Made by a program: the position numbers and the translations under genes
The notes under the pieces: model-generated
What the model saw: the letters and a program-made list of their open reading frames with translations, nothing else
Told to the model about the DNA's origin: nothing
Database searches by the model: none
Assembly (NCBI GenBank): GCA_029207755.1
Contig: JARCOQ010000012.1
Span: 15,443,679 to 15,507,678 of the forward strand
Direction of reading: 5' to 3'
Source: Chamaea fasciata
Taxonomy: Eukaryota > Chordata > Aves > Passeriformes > Sylviidae
DNA: 64,000 nt
Shown: in pieces, positions 48,201-60,200 of the stretch
Layout: each line of letters begins with the position of its first letter
How positions within the stretch are numbered: the first letter of the stretch is position 1

Positions 48201-51200
48201 GGGAAGAAGCATCTTCCAGGAAGGCATCTGGCTGATCTTGATTTGAAAAATTCCAAGTCTGTGAGAGCCCCTGGCCGTTCCTTGCATTGGTTTCTGCTCC
48301 CTCTGTGAGCTTTCCAGGACTGACTTTGTGGTGCCTGCCCACAGACGTGCCATGTTTTGTGGGCAGATTGGAGTCTGTTCACACACAGTGTTTTTCACCC
48401 TGGAGAAACCGTTCCCACAGAAGTCTAGAAGGTGGCTCCAGCGACCTTCCATGCAACACTGAGGGTGTTTTCTGTGACTTGTTACTTGCTTTGAGGCCTC
48501 TTGGCGCCTCCCATGGCAGGTGCAAGATTGTTTATAACACATATGGTGTGATTTTTAGGGTTGTCCTGTGCAGAGCCAGGAGCTGGACTTGATGATCCTT
48601 GTGGGATCCAACTTCTGTGATTTTCTGATTCCATAAATACCTCAACACGGTACCTCAGGGCACTTCTGGCTCGTGGCTCCCTCCTTCCCCTGCTGCAGCT
48701 CTCTGTCTCTGAGCCCTGGCAGTGTCTGGCCTGGAGAAGGGAGCAGCCCAGGGGTGCTGGTGGTGAGGGGAGGACGTGGCTGTGCTGGCTGACCAGAATG
48801 CCAAAGGCAACTCCGAGCGGAGCAGACACGGATCACGGAGCTGCCACGTCGCTTTGTGTTTATTTCCAGCCAGATTTGCTAATTGTTCGGGTAGTTTCGC
48901 TGCAATAAAATCTCACTCCCTCATAGCCCATCTGCTCTTGGCTGATCCTGCAGGGATGCCATAAATCTGGGCTACGACGACATATCCATTTCCATGGCAA
49001 CTGACCAATGTAGCAGACAAAATCATGATGTCACGGATAGCAGATCTCCAGGGCTTCGACAGGAGAATGAGACCAGGACAGGGAAAATGCCACTTGAACC
49101 CGAATGCCTGAAATATGAACAACAGGAAGACAGGGCTGAGCTCCAGGTCCTTCAATCCCTGCTCTAGGGAATTCCCAGTGTCAAGGTGATGCTGGCAGAC
49201 CTGGAGGTGCTTCAGAGGGAAAAATTGATCATCCTTTAAAATGAAGAGCACAGTTACCAATTTATAGAATCACAGAATGGTTTGATTTGGAAGGGATCCT
49301 TAAGCTCATTTTGTTCCATCCCTCCTGCCCGGGGAGCTCTGGGTCACAGACGCAGCTTGGAGCTCAATAGTGGTCGTTGTGACACTGTGTCAGCTCCTTG
49401 GCTTTGAAATTGAAACCTGTGGAAGAAAGGGGTGGTTTTGATCCCTGTTTTTCTCTTGTGATGTTTTCTATCCATTGTATTGATGTCTCCTAAAACTGAG
49501 ATAATCCCTGGCAATTCTCAGCTGTTAAGCCTTTGCTTCCCCTGTCAGGTGCAGGCTGTAGAGGAGCAGAGTAATCGCTGTGCTCTCTCTTTTCACAGCT
49601 TCGTGTAGGTTTTGTGGTGCCTTGCTTTTTTTCCTTTTTAAAAAAGGAGCTTCGTTCCTGAGCTTTGAAGCTGTGCAGATGTCCTCAAAGAGTGGCCAGG
49701 AGAGACTGTTCAGGGCTGGAGTTTGTGTTCAGAGGCATTCCCAGCACTGCCTGCTCAGCAGCGTGGCAGCGTCCTGACATTTCCACGCAGACACATGGCG
49801 GGATCGCCGCCTTCCTGAAGGGACACCCCCCTCTAGGAAATTCTTTAGTGCCAGCACAGCCTGCAGCCACCACTGATAGACGAGCAGGTGCTCTTTTGCA
49901 TCCCTGATTCTGTGATTTCCCCGTGCCCATGCTGTTCTCCCCCACAGGTTCCGTGGGCACGCCGCTGCCCGGCGTGGAAGTGCGCATCGCCAGCGAGACC
50001 CTGAGGGACGGCGCTCGATCCTATACCATCCACGCCCAGGGGGATGAAAACAGCACACAGGTAGTGTTCCCCATTGCTTCACTTGGAAAAGGTCTTCACT
50101 CAGGGAAAGTTCTCTCCTTCCCAGCCCTCTGAAACCCCAAGGTTGCACTGCTCTTATTCCCAGGAATTCAGTGATAGTTTCTTGTACTTTTTTTGTGGGT
50201 TCCTATAGCTGTGGTACTTTATGGACTGCACAAGTGCTGGCCATACAATCATGGAATGGTTTGGGTTGGAAGGGACATTAAAGCCCATCCAGTTCCACCT
50301 CCTGCCACAGGCAGGGACGACTTCCACTAGCCCAGGTTGCCCCAAGCCCTGTCCAACCTGGTCTTGGATGGTGCCAGGGATCCAGGGGCAGCCACAGCTT
50401 CTCTGGGCACCTGTGCCAGGGCCTGCCCACCCTCACAGCCAAGAATTCCTTTCCAACATCCAATCTAAAACTACCCTATTGCACTCTGAAGACCAGGTCT
50501 AGTGGAAGGTCCCTGCCTATGGCACTAGATGAGCTTTAAGGTCCCTCCCAACCCAAACCATTCTGTGACTGGAAGGGCAGGACTGGTGGCCTTGGGGCTT
50601 GCACTCACTTTGAAACAGCACTGGGGGAAACTCATCATGTTTCCATGGAAGTCAAGCTCCATGCTGAGCTCCACATGATACCTGCACTCAGTTCTAATGT
50701 GCCAGAGGTCAGGCATCTGGGATGGGGAAGCATAATCTGTGCTGGGGAGCTGAGTGTTCCTGCTGCAGCAGCAGCCCCAGCCCAAGGTCCAGGCTGGCTC
50801 TTCCCAACGAAAGTGGCTGGGCAGGGTCTGCATTCCTGCCCCCTCCACACCCTCTGTGGGTGTTGTGCTGCTCTGGCAGATCCATCCCTGGTGATGTCTG
50901 GGCTTGGCTGAGCAGGTAAATGCAGTGTGCGACAGAAGTGACCCCAGCAGTGACACCGCGTGGGTGGGACACGGGCAGGCATGAGATTCAACCTGAAATA
51001 GGTTCCTTCACTCATTCCCCTGGGAAATGGCTTCTCATCCAGCCACCTACATGCTGAGGGTTTGAAAGGAGCTTCCCGGGCTGTGGCAGAGACACTGCTG
51101 GTGTAAGCACTGCTGAGAGGCTCAAGAGGATGTTTTTTTGTCTAAATGATCTGGTGGCAGGTGGAGGAGCCAGCAGGACCACAGGCAGCCCCGTGGGTGG

Positions 51201-54200
51201 GCTGTGCTCAGGTTGTGTTTTGTGTTCTGATGCTGTAAGAGCTGGATCCACCCCAGACTTGTAAAACAGCCCAGGGGACAGCTGAGAGAGACCACTTATT
51301 GTGGCTTTTATTAAAATAAAACCTCTTGGCTGCACTTTACTCTGTGTCACTGCTGTGGCGTTGCCAAGCAGTGGGCAAAGCAGGAGACTCCTCGTGTCCT
51401 GTTTTTGTCACTTCCTGGGTGCATGTTATATTTCACAGGTTTGTCCTCTGATCCCAGAGTTTGCTCTTGGCCTTTTTTTTTTCCACTTGTGTGGAACTGA
51501 GACATGAAATATAACATGTCCCTTTTAATAATGATCCTATAATGCTTTTTTCCCCTCAGGGATCCCTGGGCGCTTTACAAATTAGGTCTCAGACACGAGA
51601 ATCCCCAAAGTGCAGCTCCTTCCAGGATGAAATGTGGATGTTGTTCTACTGAATTATGAGAGGAAAAAATATGGAATGTTATTTTTTCTGCTCAGTACTC
51701 CTTCCCTTTCCTTCTCATTGCACTGAGTGACCAGAGAAGGGGAGCCCAGATGATCTGTGTCTGGTGCTGGAAGCCCACCACCTCCGCAGGGCTTCACAGA
51801 GCTGGGATTCACATAACTCTTCTCTTTCCTCTGGCTTCAGGCTGCTTGGGTTTATTTTGGGGGCAGAGGAATTGCCCTTTATCGTGGTGATTTCTCACCT
51901 GCATCCTCCAGCCCCCAGTGTGGGTGGCTGAGGTCCCTACCCACGGCTCACAATTCTTCCAGGAGCTCCCACCAGTGCTGGGCTTGGCTCCCTGCCCCTT
52001 GCTGATGGTTCACTTTCCGTCAGGCTCTCCCTTGGGGATCTTTTGGATGTTCTGGTGAATTCTCAAGTCATCAGCGGGGGGAGGGGGGGGAGGTGTGAGG
52101 AGGTGATAATTTGCCTCTGGGCATTGGCTCACGGGTTGGTCCCTCTCTGAGAAGCTGTCCCCGTCTCACCCACCATTCCTCTTGTCCCAGTTTAACTGGG
52201 AGTTTCTTCAGGCTGAAGGGAGAGCAATGGTCCCATCTGTTCAGGCCACCCTAGGAGAGAGTGGCTGGCTGGGTACCTCCAGGACATCCACAACATTTCC
52301 AGGAGCTGAGCAGAGCCAGCTGCCTCTGTCCCTGGGACTGTCACAAGGTGGGAAAAACAGTCCCTGCTCCCAGCATGTGTTGGCACAGATGGATGCGTGG
52401 AGATGCCAGGAGTTTGGGTTTTGTATGCCCTGGGCACAGAGTGTGACTTTCCCTGGCGTGACCAGGTGGCAGCCATGGTGACAACACCTCTGCTCCCAGG
52501 GATGCTGGAATTCCAGTGCCTCACACCTGCGGTCCCAGGCAGAGCCTCACCTGCTCAGTGCCTGCCCCAGACACTGCTGCTGGCGCTGTGTGCATCATGC
52601 TTGGTTAATAATTCATGTCAGGAGAGACGACGTCAGTGGAATTCATTTAAAACAAGGCGGATCTGACAGTCCAAGTGCTCCTCACGCTCCAGCAGTCCGA
52701 GAAAGGCCCAGCTTTGTTTAAATCAACTCCTCCACAGCACAGGGGCCGGCCCAGGGATGGGAAGAGCTGGTTGGTGTCACCCTGCCTGTGCCACCAGATA
52801 ACCCTGTGGCCTTTTCCTTGCCTCCTGTGAGAAGGATGAACAAATCCTTCCTCGCCTCCCTCACAAGAGGGCACTGAGCCTTATAGTGGTTGAGGGCTGC
52901 AGGAGACTGAGGGGAGACCTCAGGGGTCTTCAACATCCTTGTGAGGGGCAGCAGAGGGGCAGGTACCGATCTCTTCCCTCTGGTGACCAGGGATAGGAGC
53001 CAGGGAATGGCTGGAGTTGTGTCAGGGAGGTTTAGGTTGGATATCAGGAGAGGTTCTCCCGGAGGGAGAAGGCTCCCCAGGGAACGGGCTCGGGCCCGAG
53101 GCTGCCAGAGCTCCAGGAGAGTTTGGAAAACGCTCCCAGGGATGCCAGGGTGGGATTGTTGGGGTGTCTGTGCAGGGCCAGGGGTTGGATTGATGGTCCC
53201 TGTGGGTCCCTTCCAGCTCAGGATATTCCATGATTCAAGCACCACGGGGCTGATCCAGGGGGATGATGCTGAGCACCCCGGCAGGAGCTGGGCTCTGAGC
53301 CACCTCTCCTCCCCGGGCTCCTGCGAGCAGGTGATCTCTGTGCCGGGGCTGAGGCACTGTCAGGGCAATCTGCGAGGCGTTCACACCTCGGCTGTGCCTG
53401 CAGAGCCCTCTCGACAGGAGCAGAGAGCGCTGCCTTTGCCAAGGGAATTATTCTGCGGAGCCTCGCAAGGTCAGCGCCTTCCCCGCTGGCGTTGGGCTGA
53501 GTTCCTGCCTCCTGCTCCCACCGCAGCAGGCGTTCTCCGAGCTCTTTTTCCCCACTAACACCGCCTCTCCTCTTAGCCTGGGGTGTCGCTCCCTTTCCTT
53601 TCGTGCCGGCGCCCTTTGGACATGTGCGATCCAAACAGGAGCTCGGAGGAGGAGGAGGAGGAGGAGGAGGAGGAGGAGGAGGAGGAGGAGGAGGCAGCCT
53701 GTGGGTGGCAGGAGCAGGGAGCTGGGGAGTGTTCCTGCTCTGCCATCCCGTAACTGCCTGAGCTTGCAGCAGGGGACCGCTGTAATTTGCAAAGCTGGTT
53801 TCTGGCACACCCTGAAGATCAATAATCTACTTAGCTGAAAGTTTGCTGGATCTCTGTTCTTCCCTGCATTTTCTCCCGTCCCTTGATTGGAGTGCTGGAT
53901 TCCTTTCCTTCAGTCCTTCAGTGTCATCTCAGGAGCCCTGTGCTCCTTGGCTCAGGTTTTCAGCCGGTCCTGTGCTGCTTCCTCTGCGTGTTTTGCACCT
54001 TGTGCTGGTTTCCGGGGCTGACACGGAGCCACGTGCCTCGGGCTGGGTCAGGCACTGCCAACACCCAAACGAGGTGCTGCAGCCTGACAGAGCCACTCAC
54101 TGCTCCATCTGTTCCAGCTGAGGATGCTCAGCACCTTGGGGACACTTGTGTCAGGCCAGCAAAGGCAGGAGGTGACAGTCCCGTCGGAGTCACAGTGCCT

Positions 54201-57200
54201 GCCCTGACTGTGTCCCCACCTCAGTTTGGGGATGCAGAGCTATTCCCTGCAGAGATGCTGCTCTGGGAGTCCTGACAGAATGGCTTCTCCTGCAGCAACT
54301 CTGGGGAGCAGAGGTGTGGAAGTGGGTGTCAGGGACAGCACAGCTTTGCCTGACTGGAGTCATCCCACATCCTGCTCCTGGAGCCCCTGGCATCCAGAGC
54401 AGTTCCTCAGCTTTCCACCTTCCTTAGGCAGCCGCCTGCTGAGCCCGTCTGACCGTTCAGGCTCAGTAATCCTTACCCACAGCCCGGAGTGCTCCTTCCC
54501 CTGGGGTGTTTTCCCCTCAATTTTTGGCACCTCTCCCTGTGGCTCTGGCGCCCAGGAAAGGGTTACAGCTCTCCAGCTCTGAACGTTTCAGTTTGCTTTG
54601 TTCAGTGCAATGCATATTTCATACGCTCAGCTTCCCAGCTGGCAGAGGCCTGGAAACCCTGCAAGCTGTCGGGTATTGTCTCTCTCCTTCTTTACTTGTT
54701 TGTTTGTTGGGTTTTTTTGGGGGTTGTCATTTTGTTGGATTTCTCTCTCTTTTTTTTTTTTTTTTTTCTTTTTCATCTTTCCCAAATTACTCTCTCTCAC
54801 CAAAGCCCAACCCTAGCGCTGACAATGGGGGGCTATCAATAGCTAAATGGCTTCACAGCTGTAGCCAAGGCAGGGCTGGAGCCAGGGCTTTTATGGCGAG
54901 CAATTTCCCCGTGCCGAGGCTGCGGAGGGAGCGTGGGGACGGGTGGGTTGCAGGAGCTGGCAGCAGGAGGACGCTGTGCCACGGGCTTCCCCCCCCCGCC
55001 TTGCAAAGGTTGTAATTATCTCGTTGTTTATCCATATGCAAGCTGTCGTCCTGGACGGGAACCGCCTCGGCTGCGGCCATCCCTCCCGAAAGCCACCAGC
55101 GTCTCTGTCCCCTCCTCCCCGTGCCCCCCGTGTCTGTGCCATCTGCTCACAGCTTGCTGCTGGTTGCCAGCGCCTCGGCGGGGCTGGGGGCAGCTGGCAC
55201 TGTCACCCGTGGTTGTGACTGCAGCTCTTGGCTGTTGATGTCCCCGTGGAGGGGACCAGGAGCGGCTTCGCCTCGCTCATGTTCATCCCAGATCTCTGCA
55301 GAACCCAAGGTGGTGCCAGGGTTGTCTTGGAGGTCTGGGCACCTCCGTGGCTGCTGCCTGTGGCTGGCGTGGGTCTGGGTCCTGTGGGATTCTCTTCACC
55401 CATCCAGGTATCCCATAATAGTTGGTGAGATTGTAGCTGGCTCTTCTCCAGAGATGGGCACGGGCCCCTCATGCCTGACATTCCTGAGAACGGCCAGGTA
55501 TGGACAGGATGTGATCACCTGGCCCAGGGAGGCCCATCTCTGGCTGTCCCAGAGGAACAACCAAAGGAACACTTGGATTGTTCCTTTCCTATCCCATTCA
55601 GACCTCAGCTCATTCTTTGTCCTCAGTGCTCCTGCACTTCCAGAACAGTTCTCCAGTTTTTCACCGGTTTTCTTGTCCCTGCTCCATCCCATCCTCATGT
55701 GTTGGTATCCTGAGGATGAACTTTACCTCCAGCATCCCCATTCCATCTCCCAAGAGGAGCTTTTCCTCAGCTCCACGATTTCTTCCATCAGGCAGTGTGG
55801 GGAACGAGTTGTTGAAGGCAGTCTGGATTAGATCTGCAGCTTTTCTTCTATCTGCTACCCCAACCCTCAGTATTTCTGGCACAATCCACCTTTGATGAAA
55901 ACACTCTGTATTTATTCCCATTTTCCATTTGCCTCAGCTTCTTCCAAAACCTCCTTCCAAAGCCCTTGCAGTGCTGGACACTACACTTGTGTGTGTTCCA
56001 GTTATCACTTTCTTTTTCCCATATTTCTCTTGTCTCCTCAGGATCCTGTTTTGTGTCCTGCCCAAGTAATTCAAGAGTCTCCACTTTGTTGCCCAGGCTG
56101 CTTTTGTTCCTGTATAAACATTTTAGCTGCTTCTCATTGATCACATGCAGTTCCTTACTCATCTTGGGCATTGATTCCGTTCTCAGATGTATTTATATCT
56201 CCTTCCTTCTTTCTGTCGGCCCTCTGTTGTTTTTTGTTTTTTTGTTTTTTTTTTTAATTTGTGACCATATTTCTGTTTTATTTCTTCCTGGTAGTAAAAG
56301 TGGAGGCAGAGGTTGCAGTAGCATCATGTCCCCTAGTTTCTCAGCTGAAAACTCTTCTCATCACAGGAACAGCCTCGATTCCAGGAGGATATTTCCTTGC
56401 ACATGGAAGTTGAATCCGTCTGTCAAGAAGAACCCTCTTTCCACACGTGTTTCCTTTGAGCTCACCTTTGTCACCGCACCCTCAGGATCTCTATGAATCT
56501 CTTTATTGTTTTATTCTTCCATAGCATCCCAGACTGGTTTGGGTTGGAAGGATGAAGCTTATCTCGTTCATGGGCACCTTCCACTAGAATATTCCTCTTT
56601 GTAGCTGGGGGAAGTTTTGGGGTGTTAGTGGAAGAGCCCTGGAGGTGGTGGGGAGGTGCTGCAGCAGAGGCTGGAGGAAGAGGAACTGTGTCTGTCCCAG
56701 GGTTCCTGCAGCCAGGGGAGCAGGGGATGGCTCGGCACAGGGAGCAATTCGAGGTTGTGGGGCAGTGTGTGTGCAGTCACAGCTCATCACAGCCTCCCAA
56801 AGTGCCCTTCTAGGGGAGGCTGATGGAAACCAAACCCCACAAATTGAGTTCTTGCCTGGTGCTCTGCCTGCCCCGAGCCCAGAATCGGCACAAGGGCACA
56901 TCAGGAGCCTTCCCCTAAGGAGGGGAGCTGAGTGGCAGGAAGATGTGCTGACATCTCGCCTCGTTTATTATCCCAGGAAACCTGCAAACGAGAGGGATGA
57001 GAACAGCAGCGTGGAGAGCTGTTGGCATCTCTGCAATAGTGTTACACGTTTAATTTATGGTGTTAATATAGATCAAGAAGTTTTGTGTCCATGGAACAAC
57101 TGTGGGGAGGACTGACCTTTCCCAAACTTGGCTTGTTTTCTGTCGTGCTTTTGGGATCATCTGGAGCTGATCAGGCTGGTAACTTTAAAAAATCAGTATT

Positions 57201-60200
57201 GCCTAAAAATACAGACAATCACTTTTGTTTTCAGTGGAGCAACATTTGCTGTAAGTAGAGGGTTGGGTTGTTTGAAAATAAGTTTCAGTGTTCCAGCTCC
57301 ACTGTGCACCAGCCATGCTTTCAAATTTATAACTCTCCAAAATGAAAAGTAAATGGATTGTGTTATTCCCAGCCCTTTTATAAAAGTTAACATTGCAAAA
57401 ACAGATGTGAAATGTGGCCTCGCAGATTACAGCCTGAGCTTGGAGTTTTTAGGTTGGGGTTGTATTTTTTTCCTTACTCTCTCTGTGCTGTGTCCCCGAG
57501 GAACAGAAATCTGCCTTTTTCCAGCAGGAGGAAAATTGTTCTGTGTCTGAATTGCCTCCTGCCAGGCTTGTGTGGATGCTGCAGGACACGGAGCTCCAAG
57601 GAACGATAATGCCTTTACAAAAACAGGCAACTTAGCAGGGAATTTTTAATTAGGAGTGTGCAGGAAAGTTCAGATTGCCTGGGAATTTGGTATTGCTCTA
57701 ACAAACCTCCCAGTCCTAGGACATCCATTCCAGTATGGCCCTGAGAGTTGGTGATTAAAGGCACTGGCAAGCAGGTTATTTATCTCCAGCTTCCTTCAGG
57801 AGGCAGGTGAGCATGTCCTCACCTCCCACACCAGGCCTGGATGTGGTGGGATCTGGAAGTGCAGAGTCTGGGCCAAGCCTGGAGCTGCCCTGCTCTCTCC
57901 AGGTCACTGTGGGCTGAGCTGTTGGATGCTGTGTTCAGCCTGGAGAAAAGGAGGCTTAGGGGGGACCTTGTGGCTCTGCACAACTCCCTGACATGAGGGG
58001 ACAGCTGTGGGGTCAGGCTCTGCTCACAAGGAACAGGGACAGGAGGAGAGGAAACGGCCTCAGGCTGGGCCAGGGAGGCTCAGGGTGGATATCAGCAGGA
58101 ATTTTGTCATGGAAAGGGTTGTTCATTGGAATGGGCTGCCCAGGGAGGTTTGGAGTGCTCATCCCTGGACGTGTCCAGGGAAGTCCTGGTGGTGGCACTC
58201 AGTGCTCTGGGCTTGTGACAAGGTGGGGATTGGGCTCAGCTTGGACTCAGTGATCCTGAAGCTCTTTTCCAGTGGTCCTGGGATTCTGGGGCAAGGCTCT
58301 GGGCCACCAAAGCCTTGAAGGGGTGATTGCAGGGACGGGGAGGTGTCTGGAGGTGCTGGTGGCAGTTAAGCTCCAGCAGAGGAGTGGAGAGCCTGGCAGG
58401 GTGTCTGTGCTCCACAGCCTGACTTGGGCTGCAGGACAGAACTGGATTACTCCTTCAGGCTTTGTTGTGTCATTTCCCGTGCTTGGGTGTGTTAAAGAAA
58501 GCCCAACAAACACCAGGAAAAAGTTACTTCTCTGGCAGAAGAGGTAAAAGGGCTCCGTCACTTCCATAAACCTCACATACATAAATTATTGTCTTCTATT
58601 AGTCACTTAAGGGCTCAGTTGCTTAATTATTTTGATCACAGTAATCATTTATTTACAAGGTGGGGAAAAACGCCAAGCACTTCCAAGCCGAGCAGCACAG
58701 CGGGGAGGAGGCAGGGCTGCAGAAGCATTTCTTTCCTCCCCATAAGTCAAAATGCTTTTGCATCATGGAGTTATAAGGTCCCAGTTGAGGTCCCTGCTGA
58801 GACATGATGCTCTGATCCGCAGCTTTTGGTGCTCATCCAGGAAGTTCAGCCAAACCAGCTGCAGGTCCCTGTGCAGGAGGAGGCTCCAGGGAGAGCTCAC
58901 AGCCCCTTTCAATGCCTAAAGGGCTCCAAGAGGGCTGGAGAGGGATTGGGGACAAGGCATGGAGTGACAGGACACAGGGAATGGCTTTAAACTGAAAGGA
59001 GGTAGGCTTAGATGGGATATCAGGGGGAAATCCTTCCCTGTGAGGGTGGGCAGGCCCTGGCACAGGTGCCTAGAGAAGCTGTGGCTGCCCCTGGATCCCT
59101 GGAAGTGTCCACAGCCAGGCTGGACAGGGCTTGGAGTAACCTGGGCTAGTGGAAGGTGTCCCTGCCCATGGGAGGGACAAACTTTGAAGTCCTTCCAACC
59201 CAGACACTTCCATGACTCTGTGAGCATTTGGGGGGTGAAGGGGGAAGGAGGCATCTGGTAGAGTTTAAGTGGATCTCTCTAAAACCTATTTGCAACCTGA
59301 AGGTATTTGGGTTTTCTCCTAGAAGTCTGTCCTCCTACCAATCCCCAGCTCAAGAACATGCTCTCAACCTCCTCAAACCTCACCTTCCAGCTTTCCCTCT
59401 GTGTCTCCCACATGTTCCTGCTTAGGAATCCACCGTGCCTTCCCTGCTTCCCAGAGGAGGACACGCTGCTCTCAGCCTTCCCTAATTCCGTTAGAGTCCA
59501 TTAGCAGCTCGTTGCCGCAGCTCCCGGAGAAGCGCGGGGCAGAGACCGCAGGAAAACAAGCGGCCACTCCGAACAAATCCCAGGGCCCAGTGCCAGGCAG
59601 GGGATTCCCAGCTCTTTACAAACCACCCTCCTAATAAAGAGGTAAAATGGGAACAGGGAGAGGGGAAAATATGCATTTTCTAATCACCCAGATTTAGGCC
59701 TTCAAAGGGTTTATTACAACCTTTTATTTCCATGCGTGGCAAATGGAATCTTATCTCGTGAGCCGGCTGGTCCAGCTCGACTGGGTTTAGAGCAGGGAGC
59801 TCTCAAACAACCTCCAGGGCCACGCTGTGCCTGGGTGTTAAACTTGCTGGAATGCATTAAAATGTGGCACTGGGAGAGGGGGAGATGCGTGCACTCAGCA
59901 ATGTGATGCCTCCAGCAGCTGCCCAGTGCTGTCAGAGCCATGCGGGAACACAACGGGAGCCGCCGGGATCGGAGGGAGAGAGGAAACAACCACCCCAGCC
60001 GTGTGCTGCCATCCCTGCTCCCAGAGCCAGCCAGCGTGGTGTACCTGGGACTGCAGAGGGATCAGACACGAGGGCTTGGAGGAGATAAACGCCGTGAACC
60101 TTGAATTTTAATTGCTGCTGTTGGGGAGCTGGCGCCGGGGCGGTTTGTGCCCCTGTGCCACGCTGGGGAGCAGCGCCGGTGACATTCCGAGTGCAGCAAG

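Larger units (their letters stand above)
44805..49947 (+). other. ACSF3: ACSF3 intron 5 (5.1 kb)
   Basis: It contains a sense CR1 (46440-46870), a second sense CR1 end (48541-48633), a short antisense CR1 end (49264-49332), and two islands that look like noncoding elements (47150-47425 and 48780-49050). Unique sequence at 44.8-46.4 kb and 47.4-48.5 kb shows no exon. It ends at TTCTCCCCCACAG. Confidence 0.85.

Noticed and set aside
53218..53808. Minus-strand frame with a poly-Pro run
   Set aside because: It is the translation of the GGA microsatellite lying in an ACSF3 intron.
55400..56500. Endogenous retrovirus in the pyrimidine-rich stretch
   Set aside because: No LTR pair, primer-binding site or gag/pol/env-like frame was seen. 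The only coding resemblance is to a CR1 LINE.
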